Source: Sacculina carcini (taxonomy: Eukaryota > Arthropoda > Thecostraca > Sacculinidae). Taken from it: 64,000 bases of DNA. A program made the position numbers and the translations under genes. Under the pieces are notes generated by a model. It saw nothing but the letters and a program-made list of their open reading frames with translations. It had not been told where the DNA came from and did no database searches. The stretch is from positions 5,799,501 through 5,863,500 of the forward strand of contig OU696575.1 of NCBI GenBank assembly GCA_916048095.2, in the 5' to 3' direction. Below are positions 32,061-43,150 of this stretch, piece after piece (the first letter of the stretch is position 1; each line of letters begins with the position of its first letter).

Positions 32061-34393
32061 AGCATCTGATGAAAGCAAGACAACAAAACTCTGGGTAGAT
32101 AACCTGCTCAAACCTGTCCTGCTGATGATGTTGTTTTGTCGAGCTGAGAAGGAAGCAGATTGGGCACTTCATTTGTATGCTGTAGAACACATGATCCCTT
32201 ACTTTTTTTCTGTGCGCCACCCAAATTATGCCCACTATGGGCTATATTACCTTCGCTCACTTACAGCTATGCCACCAGACCTCTTGGAGAGATTCATGAA
32301 AGGAGAGCATGTCACCCGTCATACCCCAGGTGTATGGAATGTAATGTGGACGGACATGATGATCGAGACAACGTTCATGCGGTATGGAAAAAGGACCCAA
32401 TGGTATTATTGGCATCACACTCAAAACAAACACGCTGAAGACCTGGGCCTTAAGTCTCCATACTTGTAGTGTACTAGCCAAATACGTCTGTGATATGACC
32501 TCACATGACCAACATCAGCATCTTCACAAGGAAGAGATGAAAGCTCGGATGGCATCAGATGCTGTGGACCGCAAGAAGATCAGAGAGAAATTACAAGATT
32601 CTATTGATCCACTTGATCCATCCTCACACTCACATGGTGATCTTGTCCACTTTGTGAGCGGTAGAATAACAACTGACCGAACAGTGAACGTTGATGAATC
32701 AGTATCAAAAGGAACGGAGATGATGAAGCAATATGAAAGCACATGGCCTGACGACTTCCATGATACGCTTCTCAAGAAAGTGCATACACTAGCAATCACC
32801 AAGAAGCACATCCAGGTTGGCAAAACGAAGGTACATGACACCAATTTGATATATTCACGCATCATTGGTCTGCATGCTTCTGGTCGAGAGATGAACCTAA
32901 ATGAGGTTCTGATGTATGAACTGTCACCGATTCCTACTTCGATGTTCACCGACAATGGCGAGATGAGATTAGCAATAAATAAATCAACACTCAAAACATG
33001 CTGAAAGTTGAGATAACTGGACGATCTGCACCCAAAGCGAACATTGTGATCATTGATGGCTCAGCTGTATTGTGGGTGATTCACTGGCCAACACAAGGAA
33101 CAGTCAAATACTTCATTGACAATGTTGTATCATACGTAACAACCAAGATGAAAGAGGCTGACGTGTACCTGATATTTGACCGATACGAAACTTACAGCAC
33201 CAAAGGAGTCACTCGTACTGCAAGAGGGAAGGAGGCAAGCAGACACCACCAATTGTCGCTGTCAACACAACTGCCTTCTCAGAAAGTGGTGCTGACAGTA
33301 TCATACAATAAAGTACAGCTCATTGCTCTGATTGTAGACGCACTACAGACTCAGAAAGACCGCATAGGATTGACCAATCACAAACTAGTTGTCACAGGGC
33401 CAGATCCAGTACCAGTAGAAATAAGCCATGGCATGACCATCCATCGAGCAGATCTGCGCAACACTCAGGAAGAGGCTGTTGTGATTATAATACACCAGCT
33501 ATTTTGTATTCTTGACAGCACAAGAGAGGGCAACAACAGTGTCAGCGTCATTTCAGATGACACTGATGTGTTCGTCTTGTTGGTCCACTTTACCATGAAC
33601 GAAACCTCACTTGTAATTTGAAGATGGAAGCTACATCCAAAGAAAGGAAGTCCATTGACATACAGGCAACTGCACATCGCCATAAAGACATCGCTGGCCA
33701 GCTGTTAGCTGGCCATGCATTGTCAGGTTGCGACACAGTAGCTCAGTTATGGGGCATCGGAAAAACCAAAGTTGTGAAAGTTCTTCAAGCAGGTCATCAG
33801 TTGTTAGAACTTACTGTTGTTAGAACTGTGTTAGAACTGAGTTGTTAGAACTTGGGAATACGACTGCCGCACTAGCTGATGTAATCCCAGATTTCGCCAC
33901 ATTCATAGCTGCTTGCTATGGGCATGTAGAAGCCGTGACGATGACCGATGTACGATTCAATATGTGGAAAGTGAAAACAGCAAATGCAAACATTGTTTCT
34001 GCACCAAAGCTCATATCTCTCCCTCCGACCAATGAATCGTTCCATCAGAATGTTCTAAGAGCCCACTTGCAGTGCTGTATTTGGAAGCATGCCGCGGAAC
34101 CAAACCCACCAGAGATTGATCCGACCATGCATGGATGGCACCGAGATACCGTCAACAATATGCTACAACCCACTATGCTTCCGCCCAATACCTCTGCGGC
34201 ACCTAAGGCCATTCTGAAACTGATCAAATGCACTTGTGAAAACTGCAAGTCAGCCAGATGCTCTTGCTCTTCTGCAATGCTTCCATGCACAATATTTTGC
34301 AGTTGTGAAGGTGGATTGGATTGCTGCAATGAGCACACCAGAACAGTTGTCGAAAATGATGATGACGACGATGATGGAAACAAAGCTTCTTAG
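32045..34393 (+). pseudogene. Academ-like transposase with XPG-type nuclease and Cys cluster
   Basis: Successive frames: about 32045-32460 (HLYAVEHMIPYFF, YLRSLTAMPPDLLERFMKGE), 32384-32994 (MKARMASDAVDRKKIREKLQ, AINKSTLKTC), 32998-33618, 33621-33840, and 33842-34393. The nuclease region has VIIDGSAVLW, YLIFDRYETYSTKGVTRTA, NTQEEAVVII, VISDDTDVFVLLVHF and HALSGCDTVAQLWGIGKTKV. These fit the acidic residues of XPG/FEN folds, but the usual EEAD reads EEAV. The C-terminus has ten cysteines from CTCENCKSARCSCSS to GGLDCC, then six Asp. Four frame changes mean the copy is inactive, or that an intron or two were misread. Confidence 0.6.
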
Positions 34394-34886
34394 ACTTTAG
34401 ATATTGTATATTATTTTTTAGATCCTTCATACAGTCTCTATGGTGTTTGTCACCAACGTTTCTGATGTTCATATAATGTCTAATATCCCTATTATACTGA
34501 TTTTCAGTTAAATGCATCATAAATGAGATCAAATATATAATTCAGAAAAAAATCATGTTTGTATTTGGTGTTTTGGGGTAGAATGATGATGTTTGGCTAT
34601 GAAGACTATTTCAGATCATGACAATAATGTATCCATTGGATTCCTCATGTCTGAAAACATACAATTTGATACCAAAATTGTATTTATATCAGCTATATTG
34701 GTGAAGATATGAATATTTTCGTTTTTCGCATATCGCGGAAAAGGGGGGGTATCGGGTACCATAAAAATCAACGATTTTCAGAAAACGCCCAAAGGTGCCA
34801 GCTTGGCACCCTCTGGTTTTGGATTCTACAATGTCTGGGGGTACCAAATCCATCGAAACCCTTCATGGGACCTCTACTGCAAGGTT
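34278..34886 (+). repeat. Right inverted repeat of the Academ-like element
   Basis: Inverse of 31455-32060. Its inner 116 bases overlap the last codons of the transposase, covering five of the ten C-terminal cysteines, the Asp run and the stop. The remaining ~490 bases are non-coding. Confidence 0.9.
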
Positions 34887-35157
34887 GTCTCACACTTCCG
34901 CCGGACTAATTTGGATTTCAGAAGACATATAACCCTCTGCTTATTGAAGTCAGTCAGTCATTGTCGTGATCAACGCCACATCGCCACTGATACGCCGCTT
35001 GATGTTCGACGTGACGGTCGCGATTATTACAAGCGACCATGTAAGCAATGAAGATATGTGGTTTGCAAGAAAAACACCAGATATGAGTGTGCTAAATGTC
35101 AAGTGAGGCTGCACTATGACGGAAACACCAAGTGCACTCATATTTTTCATACGAGGT
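34887..35157 (+). pseudogene. piggyBac transposase C-terminus
   Basis: After the Academ-like end, the piggyBac frame resumes with LDFRRHITLCLLKS, then after a TGA (35050-35052) RYVVCKKNTRYECAKCQVRL, then HYDGNTKCTHIFHTR and TAA. The C-x2-C...C-x2-C pattern is the C-terminal zinc-binding domain of piggyBac transposases, which binds the element ends. Its presence on the far side proves the Academ-like element landed inside the gene. Confidence 0.85.
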
Positions 35158-35544
35158 AACGTGTTTTGCAGCGACATTTGTGCATATATTTTGTGCATAT
35201 ATTTGTGCATATATCAGCATTATGTCAATTAATTTTAATTGTGATATTTAATGAATGTTTATCGGAATACACTTTTATTTTTTTTGTAATTCTATAGTAA
35301 AAATGGCAACGTTCTTTCCATGCCTAAAAACAAGAGCGAATAACTATTAGCCGACGAAATTGGCAAGGTTTTGTTGTATAAAGCCATTTGTTCCCACACG
35401 GGAACACACCCAAATCTTAAAAGGTTATGGATGAAATTGTTTGATTTTTACAGAAAACATTTAGCTGACCTATTAAAGCTAATCTACAAAATGTAATGGA
35501 AAAAATCCTACTCTAACCATACGTAGCAAAATAAAGGTTAATCA

Positions 35545-35805
35545 ATTGAGTTTTGAGTTGCTAAAACACCCTGCCTACAGCCCAGGTCTCGCCCCTTCCG
35601 ACTACCATATCTTTGGATTGCTCAAATATGGTTTACGAGGTCGGCGATTTCCTACGGATGAAGAAGCGGTGCATAAATGGTTGCATAACCAACCCCAAAC
35701 CTCGGAGAGAATACGCAAGCTTGTGGACCGCTGGACCAAGTGCATCGAAAAACAAGAAGACTATATAGAAAAATTATGTACTTGCTTATCCCTTGCTTTT
35801 TTGTA
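35545..35805 (+). pseudogene. mariner transposase C-terminus
   Basis: The frame reads FELLKHPAYSPGLAPSDYHI then FGLLKYGLRGRRFPTDEEAV, ending in RKLVDRWTKCIEKQEDYIEK before a short hydrophobic tail and TAA. APSDYH holds the third catalytic Asp of the D,D34D triad. Together with 28665-29420 this brackets the piggyBac insertion. The right mariner end follows at about 35862. Confidence 0.85.
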
Positions 35806-35862
35806 AATACATTGAAACACCAAGAGTGTGTATAATTTTTTACTCTCCCTAGAACATATAAA

Positions 35863-36529
35863 ACCTTGTCAGTAGAACAATACAAATTAATTGAATCTAA
35901 TGTCGCATGTGAGGTTTTATTGCTCTCATCTATTAGGGAACACACTCATCCCCCAACACTCAGTTATTATGATAGGATACAATTTTGTAACCAATTGTAT
36001 ATGCCATTGAATATGACCGTGCTCTCAAATGTCAATTGCTGGCGTGCTATTGCTCCAAAACAAAAACGTGCAAAAACAAAACAAAAACGTGCTTTTTCTT
36101 CAACGTGTTTCATAAAAAGATTGGTTTTGAAGGTCGTATATCTAAACCTACGTGGCAAATAATCGAAGCTTCTCTTCACATAGCGATGTACTGGCGGACG
36201 ACGACGCCAGAAACTCAGTATGCTGACCAAGTGGCGCCCAACTAACTCAATATCAAACTTTACCGGAGTGAAATAATTGTAAACGGCCCAGACATCGCAA
36301 GTGCTGTGCTGGCTCGCTACGATAAGTATATAATGGAACCGTAGCTAGCAGGCTGCATTACAAAGAAAACAGCTGTTAAAAGCGTATAAGCCACAATTGC
36401 CAGCAACGCGCGCTGAAAACACAACAAACAACAACAAAGCTCAACAATAACAAACCTCGCTTGGATAAATAACAGCAATAAACCGACTGTATACTTTGCT
36501 TGTTCATAGCATTGCGTCAGTAACAGTAC
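35863..36529. other. Unassigned stretch before the Gypsy fragment
   Basis: No gene is recognised. TGGCGCCCAACTAAC at about 36231 looks like a retroelement primer-binding site, and an AATAAA-containing stretch lies at 36478, but I could not define an LTR. CAAAAACGTGC is repeated at about 36061-36094. Confidence 0.4.
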
Positions 36530-38195
36530 TGGTCTCTCATCACAGAGTACATGTGCGAAGTTGTCTACATTAGAGGAAGCGACAACATAGTCGCCGATTG
36601 TTTTTCCCGTGCTGTCAACAGCGTTCAAATTGACGCATTTGATCTTCCGGCGATCACAGCAAAACAAAGTGACGATTCTGAAGTGTCCACTTATGCTGAT
36701 CGCCTTCAATCGTGGCCTATTGGTGTCAATAATAATATATTGTGCGAAATGTCAACTTTGCATCCTAGACCCTTTGTGCCTCAGTCTTGCCGTGAATCTG
36801 TGTTCCGGCAATATCACCACATTTCTCACCCTGGAACAAAAGCTAGCTTACGACTTTTAAAGTCCCGCTACTTCTGGCCAGGTATGGAGCATGACATTCG
36901 AAATTGGGTGAAATCCTGTCTCCAGTGCCAAAAGACGAAAATCCATCGGCACACCAAAACTGTACAACATGATTTTGGACTTCCATCGGTCAGGTTTAAA
37001 GCAGTTCATATCGACATAGTTTGTCCACTGCTTGCGTCAACACATCATGGTCAATCATACCCATCACCTTGCTGTTATTTACTGACGTGCATTGACAGAG
37101 CCACTTGATGGCTCGAAGCAATTCCTATTTCTGACGTCGACACTGTGACTATAGCTGCTGTTTATCTAGACACTAGGGTTGCGTGCGATTCCGAACGAGA
37201 GGGTTACGCACCATTCACAGTGCTTACCGGTTCGTCGTTGCGTTTTCCTCGCGTATGCCTTGAACCATCTTGTGCCCGTTCTTGTAATGATTTTGTCAGA
37301 TATATTGGTGAATCTCTCCGCCAAATTGACTTTCACACATTATCTACTGGTTCGCATCATCATGGTCATCGCCCATCGTATATTCAAAAGTCATTGACCA
37401 ATTGTGAAGGAGTGTGGGTGAGAGTTGATAGAGTGAGGCGTCCTTTAGAAGCTCCTTATCAAGGAACTTTTAAAGTGATATCTCGCTCTGATAAAGTGTT
37501 TGTTCTAGAGAGTCCGTCTGGATCGCGTGACACAGTCTCCATTGACAGACTCAAGCCTGCCTACATCGGATCTACTACCGTTTTAGCCAACGAACCATTT
37601 TGGCAAAACACTCAGCGGACGAAATACGATGCGATGAATATCGACATTGGCGAAAATGGTACATGTTGACAGTGGCGTATCTAGTGACTGAAAGTTAAGC
37701 GAAAACTAACCTAACCTAGCCTAACCTGACCCAGCCCAACCTAACCTAACCAAACATAACCTAGCCAAACCTAACCTAACCAAAGCTAATCTAACGATTT
37801 GTTTGTGTTCAAAAATTTGAAAGCCACTGAACTACATACAACTGAGTAAAGATTGGCCAAAATGGTCACTCGCTGAACTTTCAGTAACTTTCAGTCAGAT
37901 GCACTCACAACATGTACCATTTTAGCAAATGTCGATATTCATCGCATCGTATTTCGATCGCCGAGCGTTGGCCAAAACGGTTCGTTGGCTAAAACGGTAG
38001 TAACCCCCCTACATCGGTGATTCACCAGAGCGACCTGCAACAACTGCTGTACCTGCAGAATCTACAGCACCTCAGCCGGTCACTGCACTCGAGCCTGCCG
38101 AGGAGGAGTCAGTGCCAACTGCACGTGCAGAACCATCAACTCTTGTGTCTAGGTCGGGTAGTACTGTGCGATTCAGACGACACCCGATTATCACT
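36530..38195 (+). pseudogene. Ty3/gypsy pol 3' fragment (integrase), split by a MITE
   Basis: It begins in the RNase H end (VVYIRGSDNIVADCFSRA). It continues through the integrase HHCC finger (QYHHISHPGTKAS ... CLQCQKTK) and the start of the core (HIDIVCPLL, with the first Asp), and a stop follows near 37107. The rest of the core, including the second Asp and the Glu, is deleted. The frame from 37145 picks up the chromatin-side C-terminus (VWVRVDRVRRPLEAPYQGTF, DTVSIDRLKPAYI), is interrupted by the 37570-38007 MITE, and resumes with PERPATTAVPAEST to TVRFRRHP. The C-terminus resembles CsRn1-like gypsy elements. Confidence 0.75.
37570..38007. mobile_element. 438-bp Mutator-type MITE with 10-bp target duplication
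   Basis: The flanks CCTACATCGG (37560-37569 and 38008-38017) are identical. The ends form long inverted repeats of about 120 bp based on CTACCGTTTTAGCCAACGAA and ATACGATGCGATGAATATCG. A 9-11-bp duplication with long inverted ends is the hallmark of Mutator-like elements. The centre (37707-37797) is a degenerate run of CTAACC units. Removing it restores the Gypsy reading frame, which fixes its ends. Confidence 0.8.
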
Positions 38196-38199
38196 ATTT

Positions 38200-38380
38200 T
38201 CAATTATATGCGTGTATGCCGCGGTATGTGTGTACGTGTGTACGTGCATGAATGTATTGGTGTACATCCGTGTATATGCACTGTATATGCGTGTATGCCG
38301 CTGTATGTATGTGTGTATGCGTATGAATTTATTGGTGTAAATGTGTGTATGTACATGTGTATATGTATATGTTCTGTCAG
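38200..38380. repeat. TGTATG-rich low-complexity repeat with ~75-bp duplication
   Basis: GCGTGTATGCCGCGGTATGT and GCGTGTATGCCGCTGTATGT begin two tandem copies, each ending in TTGGTGTA. The frames through it are artefacts. Confidence 0.75.
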
Positions 38381-39728
38381 TTTCTTTGTCTTGCATGTTG
38401 CCATCCCAAACGGTGTTTGTGGTGACTGAAAAAGTATGTGGGGCATCCTGCAGCATTGTGTGCGTATAATTTGTCTGTGTGAGTGCCTGTATGTTTACCT
38501 TTTTCGTGTTTATCCTTTTCGTTTGTTTTGTACTATAATTTTCGCTTTTGTGTTTGGTATAGAGTAAGTTATATTTAAAATGCTTCCTAATTTTGAGTGA
38601 TATTAATTGGTTATTTTGTTTGCTTTTTCACTGAGTATACCATGTGAGTTTCTTCTTTCATATTTCTCGGCTCTCTTAGTATTTCTTTTCCTTTTTGCCA
38701 CGTCATATACGAGGTATAAACATTCTGTTGCTCTTTAATACACGCCCTTATCTTCCTGACTGCGACTCTGGACGGTTGTACAAAACACGGCCTCTTCAAA
38801 CGGCTCTACGGGGGAGGGTTTGAAAAACAAAACGACACCCCGTTCAAATAGAAGTTCTACGGTATATTCACGCGCAAACACACATAGGTGTACGTGTGTG
38901 AATATAATTTCATATACAATATAAAAAATACAAGGAAAAAAATAAACTATAAAAAATTAGTTTGGCGGACTCCCGTGTTGATCCAATTATACCAAGTAAT
39001 TGAGCACTAATTTCACGAAGAAAACCCAACAAACCGATCTGATGAAGAGACTAATAAATACTTGGCACGCCATTATAGGAGGTTCAATTATGTCACACAC
39101 TTTCAATGCCGCATTACCTTCTATTTCGTATGATCTCAAAACAGACAAAGATTCACTGTGTGCAGTAGCGAATCTAGGCAATATTACAAGGGGAGTCAAA
39201 TGTGTTTATATAAGCCATAATACAGATCATACATCCTTGACCAGAAGGAGAACCATTAGCATGATGTATTTTAAATGATACTATTAAATATTCAATGATA
39301 TGAAATAAGTTATATTCAATGCATTTCACTATATATTCACTTCAATATTCGCGTAAATACAGAAATACAGTACATTTGCCAGTTTAAAGCAGACACCATC
39401 AAGCCAAATACAAATACACAACAGTGCCATATACACGACAGTATTGCGCTTTTTCGCTACTGAACACAATAACACTTGTTCGATTGAGCTCGTTTTCTTG
39501 AAATGTTTACGAGGACCAAGCAGACAGTGACGAGCAAACCAATTGTGGAAATGCACTCCATATTGGGCAGAGAACTGCCACAATGTGGTTGCTAGCGCAA
39601 CTACGTACACAACAAAACGCATGCCAAAGAAAGTGATGTATGTCTTGCATAAAGCGTCTGCCGTTAAATAACACATTCTGGAGCGCAACAACACAACACT
39701 TAAATTAGTACGTTATATCGCTCATTAC
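38381..39728. other. Unassigned stretch
   Basis: I see no supportable gene or element end. Short frames at 39000-39278 and 39329-39694 have no motif I know. Confidence 0.5.
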
Positions 39729-40098
39729 TAGAGTTGGAAATTGTATGTGATCACATAAAAATATTTTTTCACATAAAATGCCATTTTAAGCGAATAATAT
39801 AAAATGTCATTTTGACTGAAAAATTTTGTCCAAATATATAATTCTGTGGGTTGCACCTGGAAAAAATAATTGTTGGCCTCTTAATAATTAAAATTACACA
39901 AATATCGCATTCAACATGTTATGATACACTCGAACACTGTATATAGATACAATATTAATACCAGCAACGCTAACAATGAAAATACAGCAACGTTCCTGAT
40001 AGTCCGACAAAGTGGCAACGGGTTTCAGATGTTGTGCAATAACTCGCTATGCAGACCAAATCGCATTAAGCTAGGTGCACGTGGCATTGACTTTCTGG

Positions 40099-40543
40099 TA
40101 GGGCTGGGCAGGAACCGTCAACATTGATACTCACGGTTCCGGATCCGTAGGTCGCTGGAACCGTTTGAACCGGTTACGGAACTGGTTCCACTTGTACAAA
40201 AAGTGATATTTCATGTGCGCATAGGTTGGGACCCCTCAATGTTCAGAAGGCACCCAAGGCGAGAAGACACAAATTAGAGCTGACATAGATGAACGTGTGG
40301 CTGGGAAAATGTTATCAAATATTTTTATAAATCCAAAATTATATGGTAAATTCAACGTTTCATCACTTTAATTTGTGTGGGGCTCCTCACATTGGGTGAG
40401 TGAAGCATATAACTCCTTGCTACGGCCCTGTTATTAGGAGAAAAGCTTTAATACTCGATGAAGACATTTACAAGGCGTTATCATCTCTATAATTGGACCT
40501 GTCGTCCGCTCTGAAGCACTGCTCAATTATACACGGTGCACCT

Positions 40544-40577
<34 letters not shown>

Positions 40578-41765
40578 CTCAATAGACACAGTGGACCTCA
40601 ATTATACACGGTGGACCTCGACTAAAGAGCTCAAACACTAATTGAGATGTTGGCGCTGGCAGTTTGACTGACAAACTAGTTTTCCTTAGACGCGTACAAC
40701 CATGTCAGCCTGCTGATTTCAGTCCTAACAGAGTCTGAGTGAAAACACGGTTTGCGCACAAATATGACCAGATTCATCAAAGTCCACACTGTATGACTTC
40801 CATTCAGGATTTTCACGTACATTTCGTTCGATACAAACAAAATTAGGAGGCAAACTTATCTTTTTCGCCTGGTTCACACCTGTATATGTTTTCACATTAT
40901 TTGTGGGCGACACGTTAAATGTGATTGATGTGCAGTGATCACAGTCTTGGGCATGTATGCTTGTGTGCATTAGAATGGGCGGATTATTTACTTTTTCAGA
41001 AGTATAACTAGTGCTAAGTTGCGGTGGATACATGTTTTCATATTTATTCCGAAAATATATATTGAATTGGATTCAATGAGAAAACCTTTCCCGAAGGTCA
41101 AATTATTAAAGTCATATTAATTTAATTAACAGCCATGATTTTAAAATTATTGTTGAATCGTAATTGAAATCAGCATAGAAGGGATGCAGGTTTCATTCAG
41201 GTTTACAAAAATGTTGTATCAACATCCATGAGATACTTGTTCGCTCAAATAAGCTGAAAATGCGGTTATTTAATCTAATTTCGGGCGTGTATTGCGCTTG
41301 GTCGAATTTTTTTCCACATATTTATATGTGGTCGAATATATATACTCCACATAAATGATAGCAGGCAGCGAAAAAACAAAAATTCGACCTAGCATTTCCG
41401 AAACAAAATTATGATGACTATATTATACACATTTTATAAATAAACGTAAAAACTGCATTAATCGCAATTTCATACTAGCATTACTTCTAATAGCAATACT
41501 AATAATTAATCATGATGGTAACAATAATTACTATTATAATAATAACAATAATAATAATTATAATAGAATTAACAGCATTAAATCGACGCACCATAGTGTT
41601 TTTAAGTGTGTGCAGTGCGCATACATTTTCTGCCAGTCCTGATCCGTGTGGACCAGGGTATGAGAATCGGAGCCGTGTAGAACCGGAACCGTGGACCCGG
41701 GTGCGAGAATCCAACCGTGTGGAATCGTCAGAGCCGGTTCCGGAACCGGTTCCTGCCCAGCCCTA
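40099..41765. mobile_element. 1.67-kb hAT element, non-autonomous, perfect ends
   Basis: The 19-bp ends TAGGGCTGGGCAGGAACCG are exact inverses, and both flanks carry CTTTCTGG (40091-40098 and 41766-41773). Subterminal regions on both sides are rich in GGAACCG/CGGTTCC words (about 40110-40200 and 41640-41760), likely transposase binding sites. No transposase motif is present. A frame at 40725-41033 (minus) has no known features. A short (TA)n lies at 40548-40575. Confidence 0.9.
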
Positions 41766-42139
41766 CTTTCTGGGAAGGTAGAAATATACAGACATGTACT
41801 TCATATTTATATTTTCGGGAACTATTCACCAAAAATTGCTCAAATGGCGTCTGTATGGTCACGCACAAAGGGGTTGAATGAATTCAATGTTAAATAGAAT
41901 TTTCCCAGGAGAGCATGTCTGATGGTAAAATCAAGTGTTGTGCTGCATGTGAAAAAAACGTGTCTGCTGGTCACAAGTCGTAGCTCGAGCAACACAACAA
42001 ATCGGCTGCCCACTCGATAAATAATAAATATAAATACACATGCGGAATCGAATCACGGGACCATTGCGTCTCGGAGCAAAAGTCCAATGATACCCCTACC
42101 ATGAACATTTCGAGCGCAGTTCCTCATGCCAGGTTCCGT

Positions 42140-42188
42140 ATATTTTTCCTTAGACCCCTTACCGGAGAAATCTTGGCGCCGCCACTGC
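42140..42188 (-). mobile_element. End fragment of the 6643-type hAT MITE family
   Basis: On the minus strand it starts CAGTGGCGGCGCCAAGA and continues with a CCGGTAAGGGGTCTAAGG block like 6643-6690. Only this end is recognisable. It lies inside the outer hAT-like element. Confidence 0.5.
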
Positions 42189-42749
42189 ACCACTACCATT
42201 ATAGAAAGAGCCCAAATAAGGTAATATATTCGTCACGCATTATCAAAACTTCACCTCTATAATGGTGGCTACCCAATGATATGTCGCTGGATACATACTT
42301 AAAATGTAAAAATTCTACGAAAGAGTCGAAAGTTCACATATTATTTAAAAATTGAATAACATAACTCGGGTTTTTGACAACATATTTTGGCATTTTTCGT
42401 CACATAATAAAAAACATAAAACTCCAAAAATTATCACATAAAATTCCCAACTCTACTCATGACATGATTCGCATATCACATTGTTACCCCGGTAATGCAT
42501 TCTGTATCAAGTAAATGACAGGACTCCAATATTCCCATACTGTATATTTCCTGGAGAAACGAAATGCATGATTACGTTCATACGAAATATGTACCATTGC
42601 CCCCCTAGATTCATGGGTTCGGCATTGACGAATTGTTTTATTCGCGGTAGATGTATTTGCGCCCCGCCGTTCATAAAAATTCCCATTTTGAAGTTGACTA
42701 TTCTCATTTTGAAGTTGAAATGGTATAGTCACGAAAAAAAAATTGCATA

Positions 42750-43150
42750 AGGTGAAGGCATTGAAGTTGACCTACTACGTCAGCGACAGTATCGAAGTTG
42801 TGAAAAAGGCTTGGGACCTTGGCATCTCAAAAACAGCACTCAATGCCTGTTTGAAACAACTATGGCCAGCTATTGAATGATTTCGTCATCTCAGCATTGA
42901 CCACTAGTAAGACAGATTCAGCGCACGGGATTGGTGGAAATATGAGCGATCATGCCCGTGAAATATTTACGGGCATGATCGAGTATGATGTTTACGTTCT
43001 CATTGAATCGCACGATACAAAACCAACTGACGAAGATCTCATTTGCATGGAAACGAGCAAAATGCACCTGGTGATGATGACGACAATCAGAATGAGAAGG
43101 ATGACAATTCAACGCAACCACAATCAGTTTCCGTGCTCTCTCCCATATAC
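42750..43150 (+). pseudogene. Tigger/pogo transposase C-terminal fragment
   Basis: The translation reads LKLTYYVSDSIEVVKKAW, then a degraded LNACLKQLWPAIE, then (after a shift) DFVISAL, the ending DEDLICMETSKMH and an Asp/Asn/Gln-rich tail. Tigger transposases have AWxxVxxxTLNxCWKKLWPE followed by a C-terminal DEDL-type stretch. The Asp residues of the catalytic core lie upstream and are not seen here. The copy is dead and independent of the fragment at 3834-4235 as far as I can tell. Confidence 0.55.

Larger units (their letters stand above)
31455..34886 (+). mobile_element. Academ-like DNA transposon with ~606-bp inverted repeats
   Basis: The ends AACCTTGCAGTAGAGG and CCTCTACTGCAAGGTT are exact inverses. 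Inverted repeats extend 31455-32060 and 34278-34886. Flanking tetramers GTTT and GTCT could be an imperfect 4-bp duplication. Inside is a broken gene (about 32045-34393) with an XPG/FEN-like nuclease region and a C-terminal Cys-rich cluster, the combination known for Academ transposases (Kapitonov and Jurka). The insertion interrupts the piggyBac gene just before its C-terminal zinc-binding region. The assignment to Academ is from domain content; another nuclease-bearing superfamily is possible. Confidence 0.6.
29421..35541 (+). mobile_element. piggyBac element inserted in the mariner, itself split
   Basis: The right edge carries GGTTAA before the mariner frame resumes, fitting a TTAA target at 35538-35541. 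The left TTAA is not intact. Both sides contain a TGTTCCCACACGGGAACA palindrome (about 29440-29457 and 35389-35406) that is probably subterminal in the element. The transposase is in two pieces (30017-31453 and 34887-35157), separated by the Academ-like insertion. Boundaries at the left are approximate. Confidence 0.7.
28499..35862 (+). mobile_element. mariner element, split by nested insertions
   Basis: The left terminal repeat region reads ATACGAAGGTGATTCAAAAA then TTATCCGCAC. The right end near 35828-35862 (GTGTATAATTTTTTACTC) resembles its reverse complement with several changes. Transposase pieces lie at 28665-29420 and about 35545-35790 in the same orientation. The interval between them is a piggyBac element that itself holds an Academ-like element. 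The mariner copy is therefore the oldest of the three. Confidence 0.75.
39729..42455. mobile_element. hAT-like non-autonomous element containing a second hAT element
   Basis: The left end TAGAGTTGGAAATTGTATG and the reverse complement of the right end TAGAGTTGGGAATTTTATG match well. The flanks CTCATTAC (39721-39728) and CTCATGAC (42456-42463) differ at one base, consistent with an 8-bp duplication. No transposase is visible. After subtracting the inner element (40099-41765 plus its duplication) the outer element is about 1.05 kb. Confidence 0.7.

Noticed and set aside
31927..32235. Separate minus-strand gene with CTIFCSCEGG
   Set aside because: It is the antisense copy of the Academ-like C-terminus carried by the left inverted repeat.
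32524..32994. 156-codon minus-strand frame
   Set aside because: It lies opposite the Academ-like coding region and has no motif. It is a shadow frame.
36180..36545. Solo LTR with a TGGCGCCCAAC primer-binding site before the Gypsy fragment
   Set aside because: The primer-site-like word is at 36231, but no partner LTR or TG...CA boundary could be found and about 300 unrelated bases separate it from pol. Not supported enough to annotate.
37706..37800. Telomere or interstitial telomeric repeat
   Set aside because: The CTAACC units are irregular and lie inside a MITE with its own target duplication. They are part of that element, not a chromosome end.
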